64,000 nt of DNA from Blastomussa wellsi (taxonomy: Eukaryota > Cnidaria > Anthozoa > Scleractinia > Plerogyridae): positions 614,006 through 678,005 of the forward strand of contig OX393570.1 in assembly GCA_947652115.1 (NCBI GenBank), read 5' to 3'. Under the pieces are notes generated by a model. It saw only the letters and a program-made list of their open reading frames with translations, ran no database searches and was not told the DNA's origin. Position numbers and translations under genes: made by a program. Below, in pieces: positions 33,301 through 44,343 of this stretch (its first letter is position 1; every line of letters begins with the position of its first letter).

Positions 33301-35866
33301 TAAAAAGCTGTTATTATGACCTCCGAGTTACTCAAAATAACATGAAAACGGCAATTTAGGGAGCCAAAATCGTAAAAAAAATTCGTTGAGGATGTTAACG
33401 AAAAACGCCCAGAGGTCACTTGTTATCGGAAAACGGTCAACGCTTTCCCGTCGGCTCCTTCTTAGACGATTGATTTTCCGGGTATTTTTACAGGGGCTTT
33501 GCTACCCTGCGAGCAGAGTCTCTTCGCCAGGAAGATCGAGGAGACTCTGCTCGCAGGGTAGGGCTTTACCATTGCGACCTTTCAACTGTCTGACAACCGT
33601 ACTCGGGGATCTTCATGTTTCGTTTTCACTTACATATTCCAATAGGCACCCGATCTTTCAAGTAACAATTGCGTGAAAACACAAAATATATATATGCTTC
33701 ACAGTTCCCTAAACGGAAACTGATAAAAACAAGGCAGCAAAACAAAACTAAGCTAAAATATATGCTGTCACACATTTCGGTTTCCAAGCAGGTCTAATAA
33801 AATTTAGCCCAGGCAATGAAAACTGGAAACTCAACTGTTGAAGTGTGGGAAAACGCAAGCTGCGATTTTCTGGAAAGATGTGAAACATTCGGGCAATACG
33901 ATTTCGTTTCCTAAAGGTTTCTATCACTTGAATATTCAGCTAAAAATTCCGACTAGATGAAACTGGCACTGCTTCATATGAGGGTGTCAATGGGGTTAAC
34001 TGTTTAGTGTATAAAGATGTTATTTTGCCGTCGTGACTGTATAAAGGACAAAATATTAAGTGACTAACGTGTAAAGGGAGATTGACATTTTAGGGTATAC
34101 AGTACTTAACAGCCAAGGGCTAAACAAATAACAATAATTTTTATAATTAGATACAAAATATAAATTTCAGTTTACTTTGATATATATTGTCTCAGACGAC
34201 TAACACTTCGCCTAATGCACCTATCAATGTTAAGCCCGAGGGAGGGGGTGGGGGTCGGGCTGCCCACGGGACTTTGACTGTGAGGTTTGTCCCCAGGGTG
34301 GGAATTTTGATCGGGAATTTTGGCATGGCCGCCATTTTTAATAGTGGAGAAGTGGAAGATTTTGGTACTTTTGACCAATCATGTTGTCCCGGGGTGGGGA
34401 ATGTGACTTAACTTTTCAAAAAATGTCAATATCCCCACCCCATGCCCGACCCCCCCCCCCCCTCCCTCGGGCTTAACATTGATAGGTGCACTTTTCTCTG
34501 TGACATTCCCGGAGTCTTCGCTCTAGATGTGGCTCTAGATATGGGTTTCAAACTTTCTACACCACTTCTTAGCAATCGTGTAAATATCACTTTAGCCTCA
34601 AGTTCGACAGACAAAGAAAACAGAGACTACTTGTAGTCTACGTTGCACAAGGAGACCATCTGATCGTACAAATTATCGTACCAATCTCATGTCTATAACA
34701 GTTGACAGTTACTTGTGATAATTCAGATTACATTGTTCGTGGCTAGTCTGACGCAGCGCTTGTCGTTCCGTCCCTGCGAAGGGACTCTTCACAGACATTT
34801 CTGCTTGGCAAACTCGTTGAGCATCGCGCTCAAAGTCCCGTTCGCTAACAAAATGATGACAGCAATGTCGCCTTATATCGCATAACGATTCCCGACCGCA
34901 CAAATTCACGAGATAATTGACAATAAACGTTGACAGTTACTTGTGACAATATTCAGATGTCTGTCTGCCTTGGTTTTGCATTACTGCGCTTAGTGGAGTT
35001 ACGTCACGGTTTGATTTGTGCATTTTGAAAAAATTAAGCCTAAATTTTTCAAATTCGTCATTTGCAGTCCGTCTCAATCTTCTCCATCCTTGTTCCTTTT
35101 TGGTTTCGTATCACCTCTTTGTTGTTTCTCTTCCTTTGTAAACTATTAGTTTTAGGTTTCTTGCTTTTTAAGGGCAATTTTGTTCGTCACAAAAATGACA
35201 AAGACTCGCGCGTGCACGTTCCCCGCGCATCGTGCCCGCTACATCAATTAGCTTCGAGTTTTGATTGGATCACTAGATTGTGTCCGTCCTTTGTGATTGG
35301 CCAAAGTAATTACTTTGGAGTTTGGTTTTGGCTTGACACTTTAATGAAAACTTCTCTGTTTCAATAATACAGGAGACACAACATCATACGCACTTACTTT
35401 TTACGCTGTTATTTGTAGTGAAGTTTGGTGGCTCAAAGCACTTTTCATTTGGAAGAATGAGGCAATCAGCGAGAAGAAAGTCCATGTAGATTTCACGCAA
35501 ATCATTCCCCACTTGACTAATACACTGCTTCAGCAGCTCTCCACAGACGCGTCTACAGGGCAGCACTCGCTTCCCGCTGCTACACTTGGGAAAAAAGAAC
35601 GAACATTCGACGGCCGCTGCGAGACTTAGCGATGAACAATTTTGCCAGGGTTTTATAATACTGGGTAAAACGATATCGATCTTCAGCTTCTCAGTGGCCT
35701 CTTCAGGGAATGGCAGCGTGTTGTTGTAACCAGCCTTTGTACAGATATCAAAAGGCCCATTCACGAGACTGATGCATTGACCGCGATGCGGTTCACAGAC
35801 TGTTACAACGCTACATAACAGTATACAACTCAAGGAAATTGCTACTAATGCTGAATGAAGGTCCAT
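30374..35866 (-). CDS. Fz4: two-CRD single-pass membrane protein (369 aa)
   Basis: Exons in transcript order: 35866-35398, 33089-32759, 31811-31699, 30570-30374. Phases are 1, 2, 1. The frame is open upstream to 35899, but the first ATG is at 35866 and starts a good signal peptide. A (about 31-146) and B (157-304) each have ten FZ cysteines. B opens with GPLDRGC and is split by a phase-2 intron after C8 (DCPSFF); its last two cysteines are on exon 3, which ends C-x4-WP-x3-W. The transmembrane helix is at about 322-345, then KWRR and a 24-residue tail with YTKQ (356-359) and an acidic end. The A domain is closest to Fz6 (GKRV-x-PC-RVCGE, CFEPPNF). A TATA box lies about 72 bp upstream of the ATG. 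Confidence 0.84.
30921..31498. mobile_element. AT-rich element with TACYTTATTAC ends
   Basis: Ends TACTTTATTACGGGAAATTT and the inverted ATTTAATGTAATAAGGTA are about 578 bp apart. Interior repeats of CACTTTAATTTC(G/A)CGATTTT occur near both ends. A degenerate hairpin (31179-31240) may be nested. It lies in Fz4 intron 3. Confidence 0.55.
31893..32056. mobile_element. MITE-like inverted repeat (TAAATAAACCCCTT)
   Basis: Left arm TAAATAAACCCCTTCAGG then CTGGTATATTG; right arm CAATATACCAG then AAGGGGTTTATTTA. About 164 bp, non-coding, in Fz4 intron 2. Confidence 0.65.
33496..33564. repeat. Hairpin repeat (TACCCTGCGAGCAGAGTCTC)
   Basis: Near-perfect arms of about 24 bp, TACCCTGCGAGCAGAGTCTC and GAGACTCTGCTCGCAGGGTA, separated by about 20 bp. 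In Fz4 intron 1. Confidence 0.65.
34216..34490. mobile_element. Fold-back element (TGCACCTATCAATGTTAAGC)
   Basis: The terminal arm TGCACCTATCAATGTTAAGC is followed by CCGAGGGAGGG, with the exact inverted copy at the other end, 275 bp in all. Non-coding, in Fz4 intron 1. Confidence 0.75.
34700..34945 (+). repeat. Dispersed repeat, copy 1 (TCTGACGCAGCGCTT)
   Basis: Shares ACATTGTTCGTGGCT, TCTGACGCAGCGCTT, CTCAAAGTCCCGTTC, GCCTTATATCGCATAA and GATTCCCGACCGCACAAATT with the reverse complement of 63590-63812. It is bounded on both sides by direct copies of GTTGACAGTTACTTGTGA. Confidence 0.65.
34985..35220 (+). repeat. Dispersed repeat, copy 2 (see 19662)
   Basis: Same orientation and order of blocks as 19662-19890, including TGCATTTTGAAAAA, CCTTGTTCCTTTTTGGTTT and CGTCACAAAAATGAC. 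In Fz4 intron 1 near the exon 1 donor. Confidence 0.6.
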
Positions 35867-37997
35867 CTCGCATGCGTGACGAAGTTCTTTCTTCCTCACG
35901 AATCACTGCAGACTTTATCGGCTGCCCTTTCAGACGCTTTATAAACACGAGAATGTAAGTTAATATCATTCTTATTCCTCGATTTCAACCTCTTAGCCTT
36001 AATATTGCCCGCGCGACCAGAAGTTCTCTGTTCTGTCACGCTATTGGCTCTTTGCACGACGCAGGCACATGGCACAAATAACACATTACTGGTGGGCAAG
36101 CGACGCGCTGAGACATACACAAACAAAACAAGTCCATGTCCGAGCGCGTAGCTTGCCCACTAGCAAGTTGTTATTTTGCACTGTGTCACTTTGTCGTACA
36201 AAGGGCTTATTGACAACTCACCGATAGTTTCTTCTGTCGATCCTGTGTCGCATCTCAGTTAATTGTTATCTTTTAGATATAACACAGAATACGTGAACAC
36301 TGGTGGTAATTCTGTGGTAATTTTGATGGAAAGAAGATAAGTTATTTTTAGGATAACTTCAAACTGTTAGTGTCTTTCACCATACAGGAAATGCTCCTAG
36401 AATATAAAGAGACGGATATGCAAATTGATTAAGAAAGAGGATGGTTAATTGTACGTAGTTTTCATCAATTTTTCACAAGGCCAGAACTTGAAAAAGTCAG
36501 CCTGACCTTTTCAAGTTGAGACTTTAAGCTCCTGATGCTATCGTGATGATATCACTCCATATTTAGCTTCAGTACACTGGCATAGTAATTTTAACAAAAC
36601 TTGACCACTGTTCGTAGGTTTCCAATGGTCTAGACACGTTTTTGGGAGTTTTGAAGTCGTGCCAGTGTCCTTTTGAAATTGTCACGCTCCTATCACTGAC
36701 GATACGGTGCATAACGTCACGAACATTCTCGAGGTGCTTACAGCAAAAATTTGCAGAAAAATTGTGAAGGTGGAATTTGAGAAATACGAAGTCCCTGCAG
36801 AATAAATCAAGGGTTTCCTAAAAATTGTCAAAATGTTCACATTTTCAGTCATTCCCCTTATACTCTTTTTTTGGACTTTCGGAGACGTTTCAGCTGTGTG
36901 TCACGCACGTGAACTCGTCGCGCCGACCGTCGCGCCAGTTTTTTTTTATGACAGACGACTATGAACAAGTCAACTCGACACAGCAGGGAAACGAGAGAAT
37001 GACTGACAATGTGAACTGGCAATTTTTGAGGAAAGCCCTGAATATTTAAGGTACGTTAAGATTTGTACTAATTAAAGAAGATGGGCTCCTGACGTAGGTT
37101 GGTTATGTTTTTTCATCTCTCAATTTGTACCTTCAAAAGCATCATATTAAGGTTCGCACGTTTGGGCTAAAATTATGGCATCGACGTATCATGGCCTCCC
37201 TTACTGACGATGACCACCTCGAGAAAACGTGACGTTGTGCGCATGCGTGGTTCGTTTTTACACGGTGTCGCCAGCTCCTATCAGATCCTTTCCGGGACTC
37301 GCTGACGGATTTGTAAAGAGGATTCTGTGTGTGGGGGCGCAGGGCGGAGGGTGACAGAGGTGCCGCTAATACCGTCTTGCTTTTTAGTTTGAACAATTTT
37401 AAACTTTACATTCGAATTATATACTCTCGAATTATATTGCAAGCAGTAGCATCTAAGCTAACCCAGATTTTACATTTTCCGGGCAAACATGCCTCTGTTT
37501 AGTTCTAAGTTGTCATGCGTGGAAACAAGTCTTGTGCTCTTTTCGCAAAATCGCCTGACCGGTCGATCATCGACACTGAGGCAACCCACAATGCTCCTCA
37601 AAACATGAAACAGAGTCTATTCATATTCAACTTCATTTTAATTCTTAGTTCATTAAACATTTATCAAGTATTCTTACTCTTATTTCCTACTTTTATTTCC
37701 CACCCAATTTCCAGGATATTTGTTACGTTTGTCTTTGCTTATCCATATTTAAGTTACGGGGCGGGGGCCTGAAGCCTGGTACGGGGTCCCTTTAGGGAAA
37801 CTACCTATTGTGGCCGAAAGTCGAATGGGTTGCCTTTTTCAAGCTGGAGGTGGTGTATACTGTATTTTTTTTTTTTAAACTGGCACATAAAAGGGTAAGA
37901 ATTTGGACCTCAGAGCGGCGCTTCCCCGCGTGAGACGTGATACTAAGGGAATAAACTAAAGGAAAGTCACGTACGATTTGAGGGGATATGCAATTGT
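35867..37997. other. Intergenic region Fz4-Fz5
   Basis: It lies between the Fz4 start and the Fz5 end, both on the minus strand. Apart from the TATA-like box at 35938 I recognise nothing; the short frames have no motifs. Confidence 0.5.
35938..35945 (-). promoter_or_regulatory. TATA box of Fz4 (candidate)
   Basis: TTTATAAA, palindromic, 72 bp upstream of the Fz4 ATG. This would place a start site about 40-50 bp before the ATG. Supported by position only. Confidence 0.35.
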
Positions 37998-39886
37998 TTA
38001 CACCCTCGTGGGATCTGAGGCAGCTTCAGTTTCAAGGGGGACGTCGTCCTCTGCTTGTTTTTCATAGTGTTTAGTGTAAGCTACTCTAGCTTCGTGACGG
38101 CTCCTTTTCCAAAAGATAACTCGTGCCACGATTAATCCCACAATCAAAAGAGGCAACAAGACGGCTAAAATAATGGCCCATGCTTTGGCTCCATGGTTTT
38201 TGGGAACCATGTTTGGTGTCTTCGTGGCTTCTGAAAAAGATTAATCAACAGTTTTAGGTAAGAATTAAGTATTAACCTTAACGCACCGTCTATAAGATTA
38301 AGTTTGATCGACTTGCTGTCCCCCTACAGTAACTAACGGACGGACGGACTGACCGACTAACTAACTAACTCACTCTTAAGTGGCATACTGACTGACGGGC
38401 GGACAGACAACGGGGCGACTGGCTGACTGACCAACCGACCGACCGACCGACTAACGCACTAACTGCCTGACTGCTTGACTGAATGACTAAGTGACTAACT
38501 AACGGACAGACCGACTGCCTGACTGAATAACTAAGTGACTTACCGACCGACCGACTGACGGAATGACTACCTGTCTGAGTGGCTAAGTGACTGACTGACT
38601 GACCGACAACCCGACCGACCGACTGCCTGACTGAGTGACCAAGTGACTGACCGACCGACCGACCGACTGCCTGACTAACTGTTTGACTGACCAACCAACT
38701 GACTGACTGACTGACTAACTTCTTCAACTAACCTGCATATCGAATCCAGGCGAATTCCGCTGGCCACTCCGTGCTTTCACAGTAACCATGTTTTGTTTGT
38801 CCTCTTGCCATTGTGCTGCAGTACTCGGCGCCAATCAAATCATGACTGTAACAGGTAAAACAGCATCAAACTAGTATTTAACTGAAAGCTATCCCTTTGA
38901 AACAAAGAAAACTTTAATTTCATCTGAGGGACCAAAATAACCACTCTGTCCAATCACAAAGAACTTAGACAATACAGTGAACTCATCCAAACTCGAAGCA
39001 AATATTTTTATAAAGATGACGACACATTTGAAACGAAATTTCCAAGACATGTTTCGGAAACATCCGCGTAGCTTGCTCACCAGAAGGGTGTTATTTTGTA
39101 CTATGTTACTTGGTCGTGCAAAAGGCCTATTCTAAATTAGCGCCAGATGATCGATAGAGATATTAAGCATGACGTTTAACGGCAAACGACAAACACGAGC
39201 TTGCGTTTCATTTTGTTACCATTTAATCTAATTTTTAAATAAATCTCTCAGAAAAATAGCAAAAAAATTACTCGTTCACAACAAACACAAACCGACTTAT
39301 TTCCGCGTACAAACGCCTAACGGCAAACAGAAGAAGTTGAATTTTTGCCGTTCGCGGGAAAAACAAACGTCATGCTTAATCTCTCTATTGTCTTACGGTG
39401 TATCCTGGAACTAATTGTATGAGATCTTATTTGTAACTGGGCTTTGTTACACCTGGATACATTCTATTTGGAAAGTCAAAAAATCAAGGTTTCACCTGAA
39501 GAAATCTGGGCAGTCTGTGGCAATCTGATCACAGAGACGTTGACAGAGACTGTACAATCGAGGGCTTTCATCCGGGAAACATGGCGGCAAAAACTCTCCG
39601 CAAAATAACTTCTTTATGTTTTCTTGGCACGTGGGGTATTTCTCAAACATGCCTCGAGCGATCTCCGGAAATTCTGTTTCTGCACTTCCCTCGGTATAAT
39701 TATTTCCGTAAAACCAAACATACAGTTCCTCCTGAGCTAGGGTTGAGATGAGGGTGTGGCTGTATGCGCCTAAATTTTTGCACGCTGGGATGATGAGCTC
39801 TTGGCAGCCTCGATCCAGTGGACCTGTGAAAGAGAAAAGAGACCAGTTTCAACCCAGTCAATGAACTCAACCGATTCATATATTAG

Positions 39887-39931
<45 letters not shown>

Positions 39932-42781
39932 GTATAACAATATAATTTGGTTTTACCAACTGGGTTGATAATGTAAATTGGCCACCGTAAAGAGATTCGA
40001 GTGCTGACGTTTCGAGCGTTAGCCCTTCGTCGGAGTAGGGCTAACGCTCGAAACGTCAGCACTCGAATCTCTTTACGGTGGCCAATTTACATTATCAACC
40101 CAGTTGATAAAACCAAATTATATTAGCTTGACAGTACACATCGTCCTGTTTTGATACACGAGACCATTTTTTGCTAAACACTTGATTATTCTTTGTCACT
40201 CTGTTTCTCTTTTTGCTACGCTCTTGCAATGCTGTGACCTTTTATATATAGTCAAGCAAATAAAGCTTGCTAACGTTTTTGTTGTTGTTATTGCTGTTAT
40301 AGGCCTTTTGCAACAGTTCGTCACGTGACCGATAATTTCTAAACTTTTAGCTACAGCTAAATGAATTTCAGAACTAGAAAGAGCATATTTGAAATAGCCT
40401 GAACACGAACTTTCAGGCCAATGCTATGTAAGGTTGAGATGTAATGACGATTTGAATATTGCAAAAATTAGGTTTTTCTTCTGGAAGTGAGGAAGCTGTG
40501 CCCTACAGAAACCTTTTCCGTTATTAATCTCTACAAAAGGAAGCTGCTGGCATATAACTATTGGACATAGAAAGGGGGGTAAAATATTAGGAAGAATGGA
40601 AAATTCTAGGCTCTTAAACCGAAAGGCAAAGATTTTATGGCTGTTTGAAAACCTGTAAAATTACAAGAATTTGTATGGAAAACCACTCGAGCGTGACTGG
40701 AGGGCAAAGCGTCTTCTTCCCATACAAATCCTTCTAATTTCTAACGTCCATAAAATTCCCTCTTAAAGGATATAAACCTGAAAATTTGCATGTAAGCATA
40801 TTTACAAATACTCGTTCCATTTCTGATAACATTCTGCTTTACCAATGACTAAATCCGTGTGTTCTTGAAAAGCACGTCACGTGACCAACTGTTGCAAAAG
40901 GCCTATTGTTGTTAATGATGAGGATGATGATTATGATGATGATGATGATGATGATAATGCCACGTACGTTTCTCTTATATTCTTTTGGCTCGTCACGCAA
41001 GGTTTTCTCCAAATAGCTGCATGGCAAGCTACCTTTCTCACTGTGTTGTCTTCTGCCCCCTGTCTATCAGTGCTGCATTAGGTGCCTACAGTGCACACCT
41101 TGTCGTCCTTTTGCTAATCTAGCTTCCCAGTGTCATCATTATATTCATTAAGACTCTTACATCGAACGTAATTGCCTAATGTTTCATTACTATTAGTTCG
41201 TACTAGTTCGCATTAGTTCGTACTAGTTCGCATTAGTTCGTACTAGTTCGTATTAGTTCGTACTAGTTCGTATTAGTTCGTACTAGTTCGTATTAGTTCG
41301 TACTAGTTCGCATTAGTATTATCTATGATTGCCAAACAGTCTGGTTTAAACAAAAAAAGCACAATGCATATTTCTGTGTATGTATAATTTTCACAAACTA
41401 TATCATTTTATTTTATTTTTGCTAGCTTACTTTTTATTAGAACTTTTCCCAGTCTTTCAAATTTCCCAACGCTATTGACCCTCTTTGGAGGCCTAGACAG
41501 ACGGTAGAAATTACGAAACAATCAGATTGCTTTAAATGGCAAGGGCGGAAAGCTGGTGTATACTATATGAGACTGTATGAGACTGAATTCATTGTAAAAA
41601 TCCTGATGATAATTTTAAAATATTGACAGAATGTACTCATATCGTTAATTTGCATGAGCTCTACAAATTGCTTTATTTAGTATAACAACAAAGGTATGCG
41701 AATTATTCAAAACACCGAGACATTAAAATCATGTTCGATATCCACCAATCCATGATAGTAAGAAAATTTTATATCCTTAGTAAATAATTTTTAACTGATT
41801 TTGAGTTTGAGGAAGCGCCGAACGTAATGCGCGAATGGACAGGAATGTATGCTCCTATACGTCGAATGGAATCCAGATTTCTCAAACTCTCAAGGGGAAC
41901 GAAAATTGGTTCTTGTAAATGGGACTTTTGGAATATCGGGTTAAAATTGCAGTGTTTGACCGAGTAAAGGGAAGCAGCTTTTGGTTTAAGATTACCGGAC
42001 GTTCACCAACCCTGATTAACCGGGCACAGGCGACCCAAGTCTCTGCGAGTTGTCGCTCCGTGAGTACTGCGTCCAAAATACGTCTTGGTTTATATTCGTG
42101 AAAATGATCACAGTGACATTACCCTCTCGGCTCAGTGGCAGAAAGTTTTACAAAAATTCGCCGTGCCGCACGAGACGAACCGCTGCAGCCTCGGTCTTCA
42201 TCACGTTTAATACACAATACACCCCAAGGGAAGCGTTAATTACCCGGGTCACGAGAAATACATTACCAATTACAATGAAATAAATCCTTTTAGATTAACT
42301 TACCCAAGACACTCGTATTAGCAGTGAAGTTAGGTGGGGTAAAGCAGGGAGTACAGCTAGAAGAACCGTTGGAAAGCACTTGACAAGCAGAGATTAAAAA
42401 ATCGAGCTCCAACTCGGTCAGCTCAAACTCACACTGCTTGAGGAATTCTGCGCAAACTTGTTTACATGGGTAAACTGGCTCGCCACGAGAGTTACACTTG
42501 GGAACGATAAAAGAACACTCAATGGCTTCTGCGAGACCGCTGGTTGAACAATTCTCCACAGCTTCAAAGAACTCTTTCATTTCCATTGCTACTTCTTCTT
42601 GTAGGTTCTCAGTGAAATCTTCGGGAAACGGTACAGTTTTGTCATAACCCGCTTTCATACACATTTTGAAAGGGCTTTTCTCAAGATTAGCGCATGGATT
42701 GTCGACTAAGGTAGAAGACACCGACACAAATCCACAAAGAAGAATGGAAATCGACAGAACTGTGATACTGCGACGAAACAT
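37998..42781 (-). CDS. Fz5: two-CRD single-pass membrane protein (383 aa)
   Basis: Exons in transcript order: 42781-42304, 39823-39496, 38845-38733, 38230-37998, phases 1, 2, 1. A signal peptide ends near residue 23. A has the ten FZ cysteines plus one extra close to C10 (SSSCTPCF). B starts GPLDRGC, is split after DCPDFF exactly as in Fz4 and Fz6, and ends C-x4-WP-x3-W. The helix is at about 324-347, followed by WKRSRH and a 35-residue tail with YTKHYEKQ (358-365), an acidic DD and PLET shared with Fz6. Exon 2 has no early ATG and is easily missed by a frame search, but its cysteines and splice phases fit precisely. Introns 1 and 3 carry several repeats. Confidence 0.84.
38336..38720 (-). 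repeat. GACY tetranucleotide array in Fz5 intron 3
   Basis: About 385 bp of GACT, GACC, GACG and GACA units with occasional AACT. Read on the coding strand it is (A/G)GTC repeats, the same quartet as the Fz1 minisatellite. It starts within about 15 bp of the exon 3 donor. Confidence 0.8.
39885..40125. mobile_element. Fold-back element, compact copy
   Basis: Two arms of roughly 115 bp face each other. Left: GGGGGTAAGTTTCTAAAGAA through TTGGTTTTACCAACTGGG and GCTGACGTTTCGAGCGTTAG. Right: the inverse, CTAACGCTCGAAACGTCAGC to AAAACCAAATTATATTA. The outer segment of the right arm is missing. Fz5 intron 1. Confidence 0.75.
40300..40905. mobile_element. Element with AGGCCTTTTGCAACAGTT ends
   Basis: Terminal inverted repeats of about 33 bp: AGGCCTTTTGCAACAGTTCG, then TCACGTGACC at the left; the right end is the inverse with few mismatches. 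About 606 bp, no transposase. Fz5 intron 1. Confidence 0.7.
40918..40957 (+). repeat. GAT microsatellite
   Basis: Consecutive GAT units with few interruptions just right of the 40300-40905 element. Confidence 0.75.
41191..41316 (+). repeat. TATTAGTTCG/TACTAGTTCG tandem repeat
   Basis: About 12 alternating 10-bp units (TATTAGTTCG or CATTAGTTCG with TACTAGTTCG), giving a 20-bp higher-order unit. Fz5 intron 1. Confidence 0.9.
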
Positions 42782-42816
42782 GCTGGATAAGCTTACGTTC
42801 CTCGTGACTTAGTGTG

Positions 42817-42830
42817 TTTTATAATATATA
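42817..42830 (-). promoter_or_regulatory. TATA box of Fz5 (candidate)
   Basis: On the minus strand TATATATTATAAAA lies 36-49 bp upstream of the ATG, a plausible core promoter with a very short 5' UTR. Confidence 0.4.
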
Positions 42831-43439
42831 GAGAGCGTGGAATAATCAATACACTGCTTATTTTAGTACTTCGAGATTATTTTTAGCCCAGCTGTGAGCG
42901 ATATATTGCAGCTATCAAACTTCCTCGATAGCATTCTATATACAATTGAAGTTGTTCGTATCGGCAGAGGTTTTTCTGGTTCGGTGAAAGTTGCCTTTCC
43001 ACGAACCACATAAAATTATATTTTCAAAGAACGAACTATTAGAACTTTGGTTTGTCAATTTTATTCACTTGAAAGTAAGGCGACTGAAAAATCTTACTTT
43101 CGAATACAAGCTCATTAATATAGGTTTATGCAATGTGTGGTTATATTGGACAGAAGAAGCAAAAAATAACATGAATGAGATTGGTCTTTGTGATAAGAAT
43201 TTTGTCCAAAACAATCAAATACTGTGGATGATATCATTAAAAGTCCCCATAGGATGGGTTCACTCCATAAATTGAAATTATATGTACGCGTTTAGCGTAA
43301 CGCTAGGGACGCAATAAAATTCTACATTTTGAACAATTCATTAGTGACCAGGCTATGGAGTCCTGAGAGGTCTAGAGTTCTAGTGTTCCAGTGTTCCGCG
43401 TAGCTGGAGTTCTATTTTAATAGGGAGCTTTATAGGGCC

Positions 43440-43870
43440 TCCACAGACTAGACAGTTAATTGTCGACAATTATTTGTTATGTTATTTTGTTATCGACAAC
43501 TATTTGTGTCCGATGCAAGTCACTTCCACACACTGGGGTGTTAGTTGTCGATGTCTCAAGTCAGGCCAACGAGAGCTTGGGAACTAACGTTCAGCACGCG
43601 CATGTTCAGTTGCAATAGTTGTCTACCACGTACTAAAGCAATGATTTCCAAACACGGGAGAAAACGGGAAAAACGGTCAAAAATGTCGTTGTCGACATCT
43701 GTTAGTTGTCGACAACTAAAGCAGTTTCCCTTTTGAAAAGGGAAACGTACTGCTTAGTTGTCGACAACTTACAATTTTCGCATTTAGTTGTCGACAACTC
43801 GTCGCACAGGCGATGTTTTTCGGTTGTCGATGACATTTAGTTTTTGATAAAAAATAGTGTGTAGAAGCCC
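43440..43870. mobile_element. MITE-like element with GTTGTCGACAAC palindromes
   Basis: The palindrome (TTA)GTTGTCGACAAC or close variants occur about eight times in 430 bp. The flanks GGGCCTCCACAGACTA and AGTGTGTAGAAGCCCTT are roughly inverted. No coding sequence. Confidence 0.55.
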
Positions 43871-44343
43871 TTAAGCAATGACGACGGCAACGGTAAGTAC
43901 GAAGCCTGGTTAAAAATGAATTAATTGATGCATCTTACAATCGCCCTGATGCATTCGGGACATCTATCGCTTTCAAACGTAGCTAGGACGTTCACAATTT
44001 GGTCATTTCACGCTGTTGAGTTTACACAGACGACGACAAAATGAACAAAGAAGTACAACGCACGCGCAGAGTTAGTGTTCTTGTTTAGCGACGTTCTCGT
44101 TGACGATGCCGTCGTGGTTTTCTCAAGCTCTCTTTAAAATATTGCAGTATACGTACTCGACTGCTCTGCTGAATTATTAACCCCTATACAAGGAGTCCGT
44201 ATATATCTACTTATTTGCTTTCCTCGGAGCAGGTGGGAGGGAGGATCACCTTCAGATAACTAAAGAACTACTTATTAATTGTCGCCCATAGGGGGGTTTC
44301 CGTGTCCTTATTTAACAATCCTTGCACAGGCAGTTGCCCGTCT

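Larger units (their letters stand above)
42782..44343. other. Intergenic region Fz5-Fz6
   Basis: Contains the Fz5 promoter and the Fz6 3' flank. The only structure is the GTTGTCGACAAC cluster at 43440-43870. The frame at 42991-43275 has no recognisable domain and no splice or homology support. Confidence 0.5.

Noticed and set aside
38365..38727. 120-codon Ser/Val/Gln-rich frame on the minus strand
   Set aside because: Translation of the tetranucleotide array in Fz5 intron 3.
41191..41316. CRISPR-like array
   Set aside because: Units of 10 bp without spacers in a eukaryotic intron; a simple tandem repeat.
42991..43275. 94-codon frame as a gene
   Set aside because: No domain, signal peptide or splice partner; it is AT-rich intergenic sequence.
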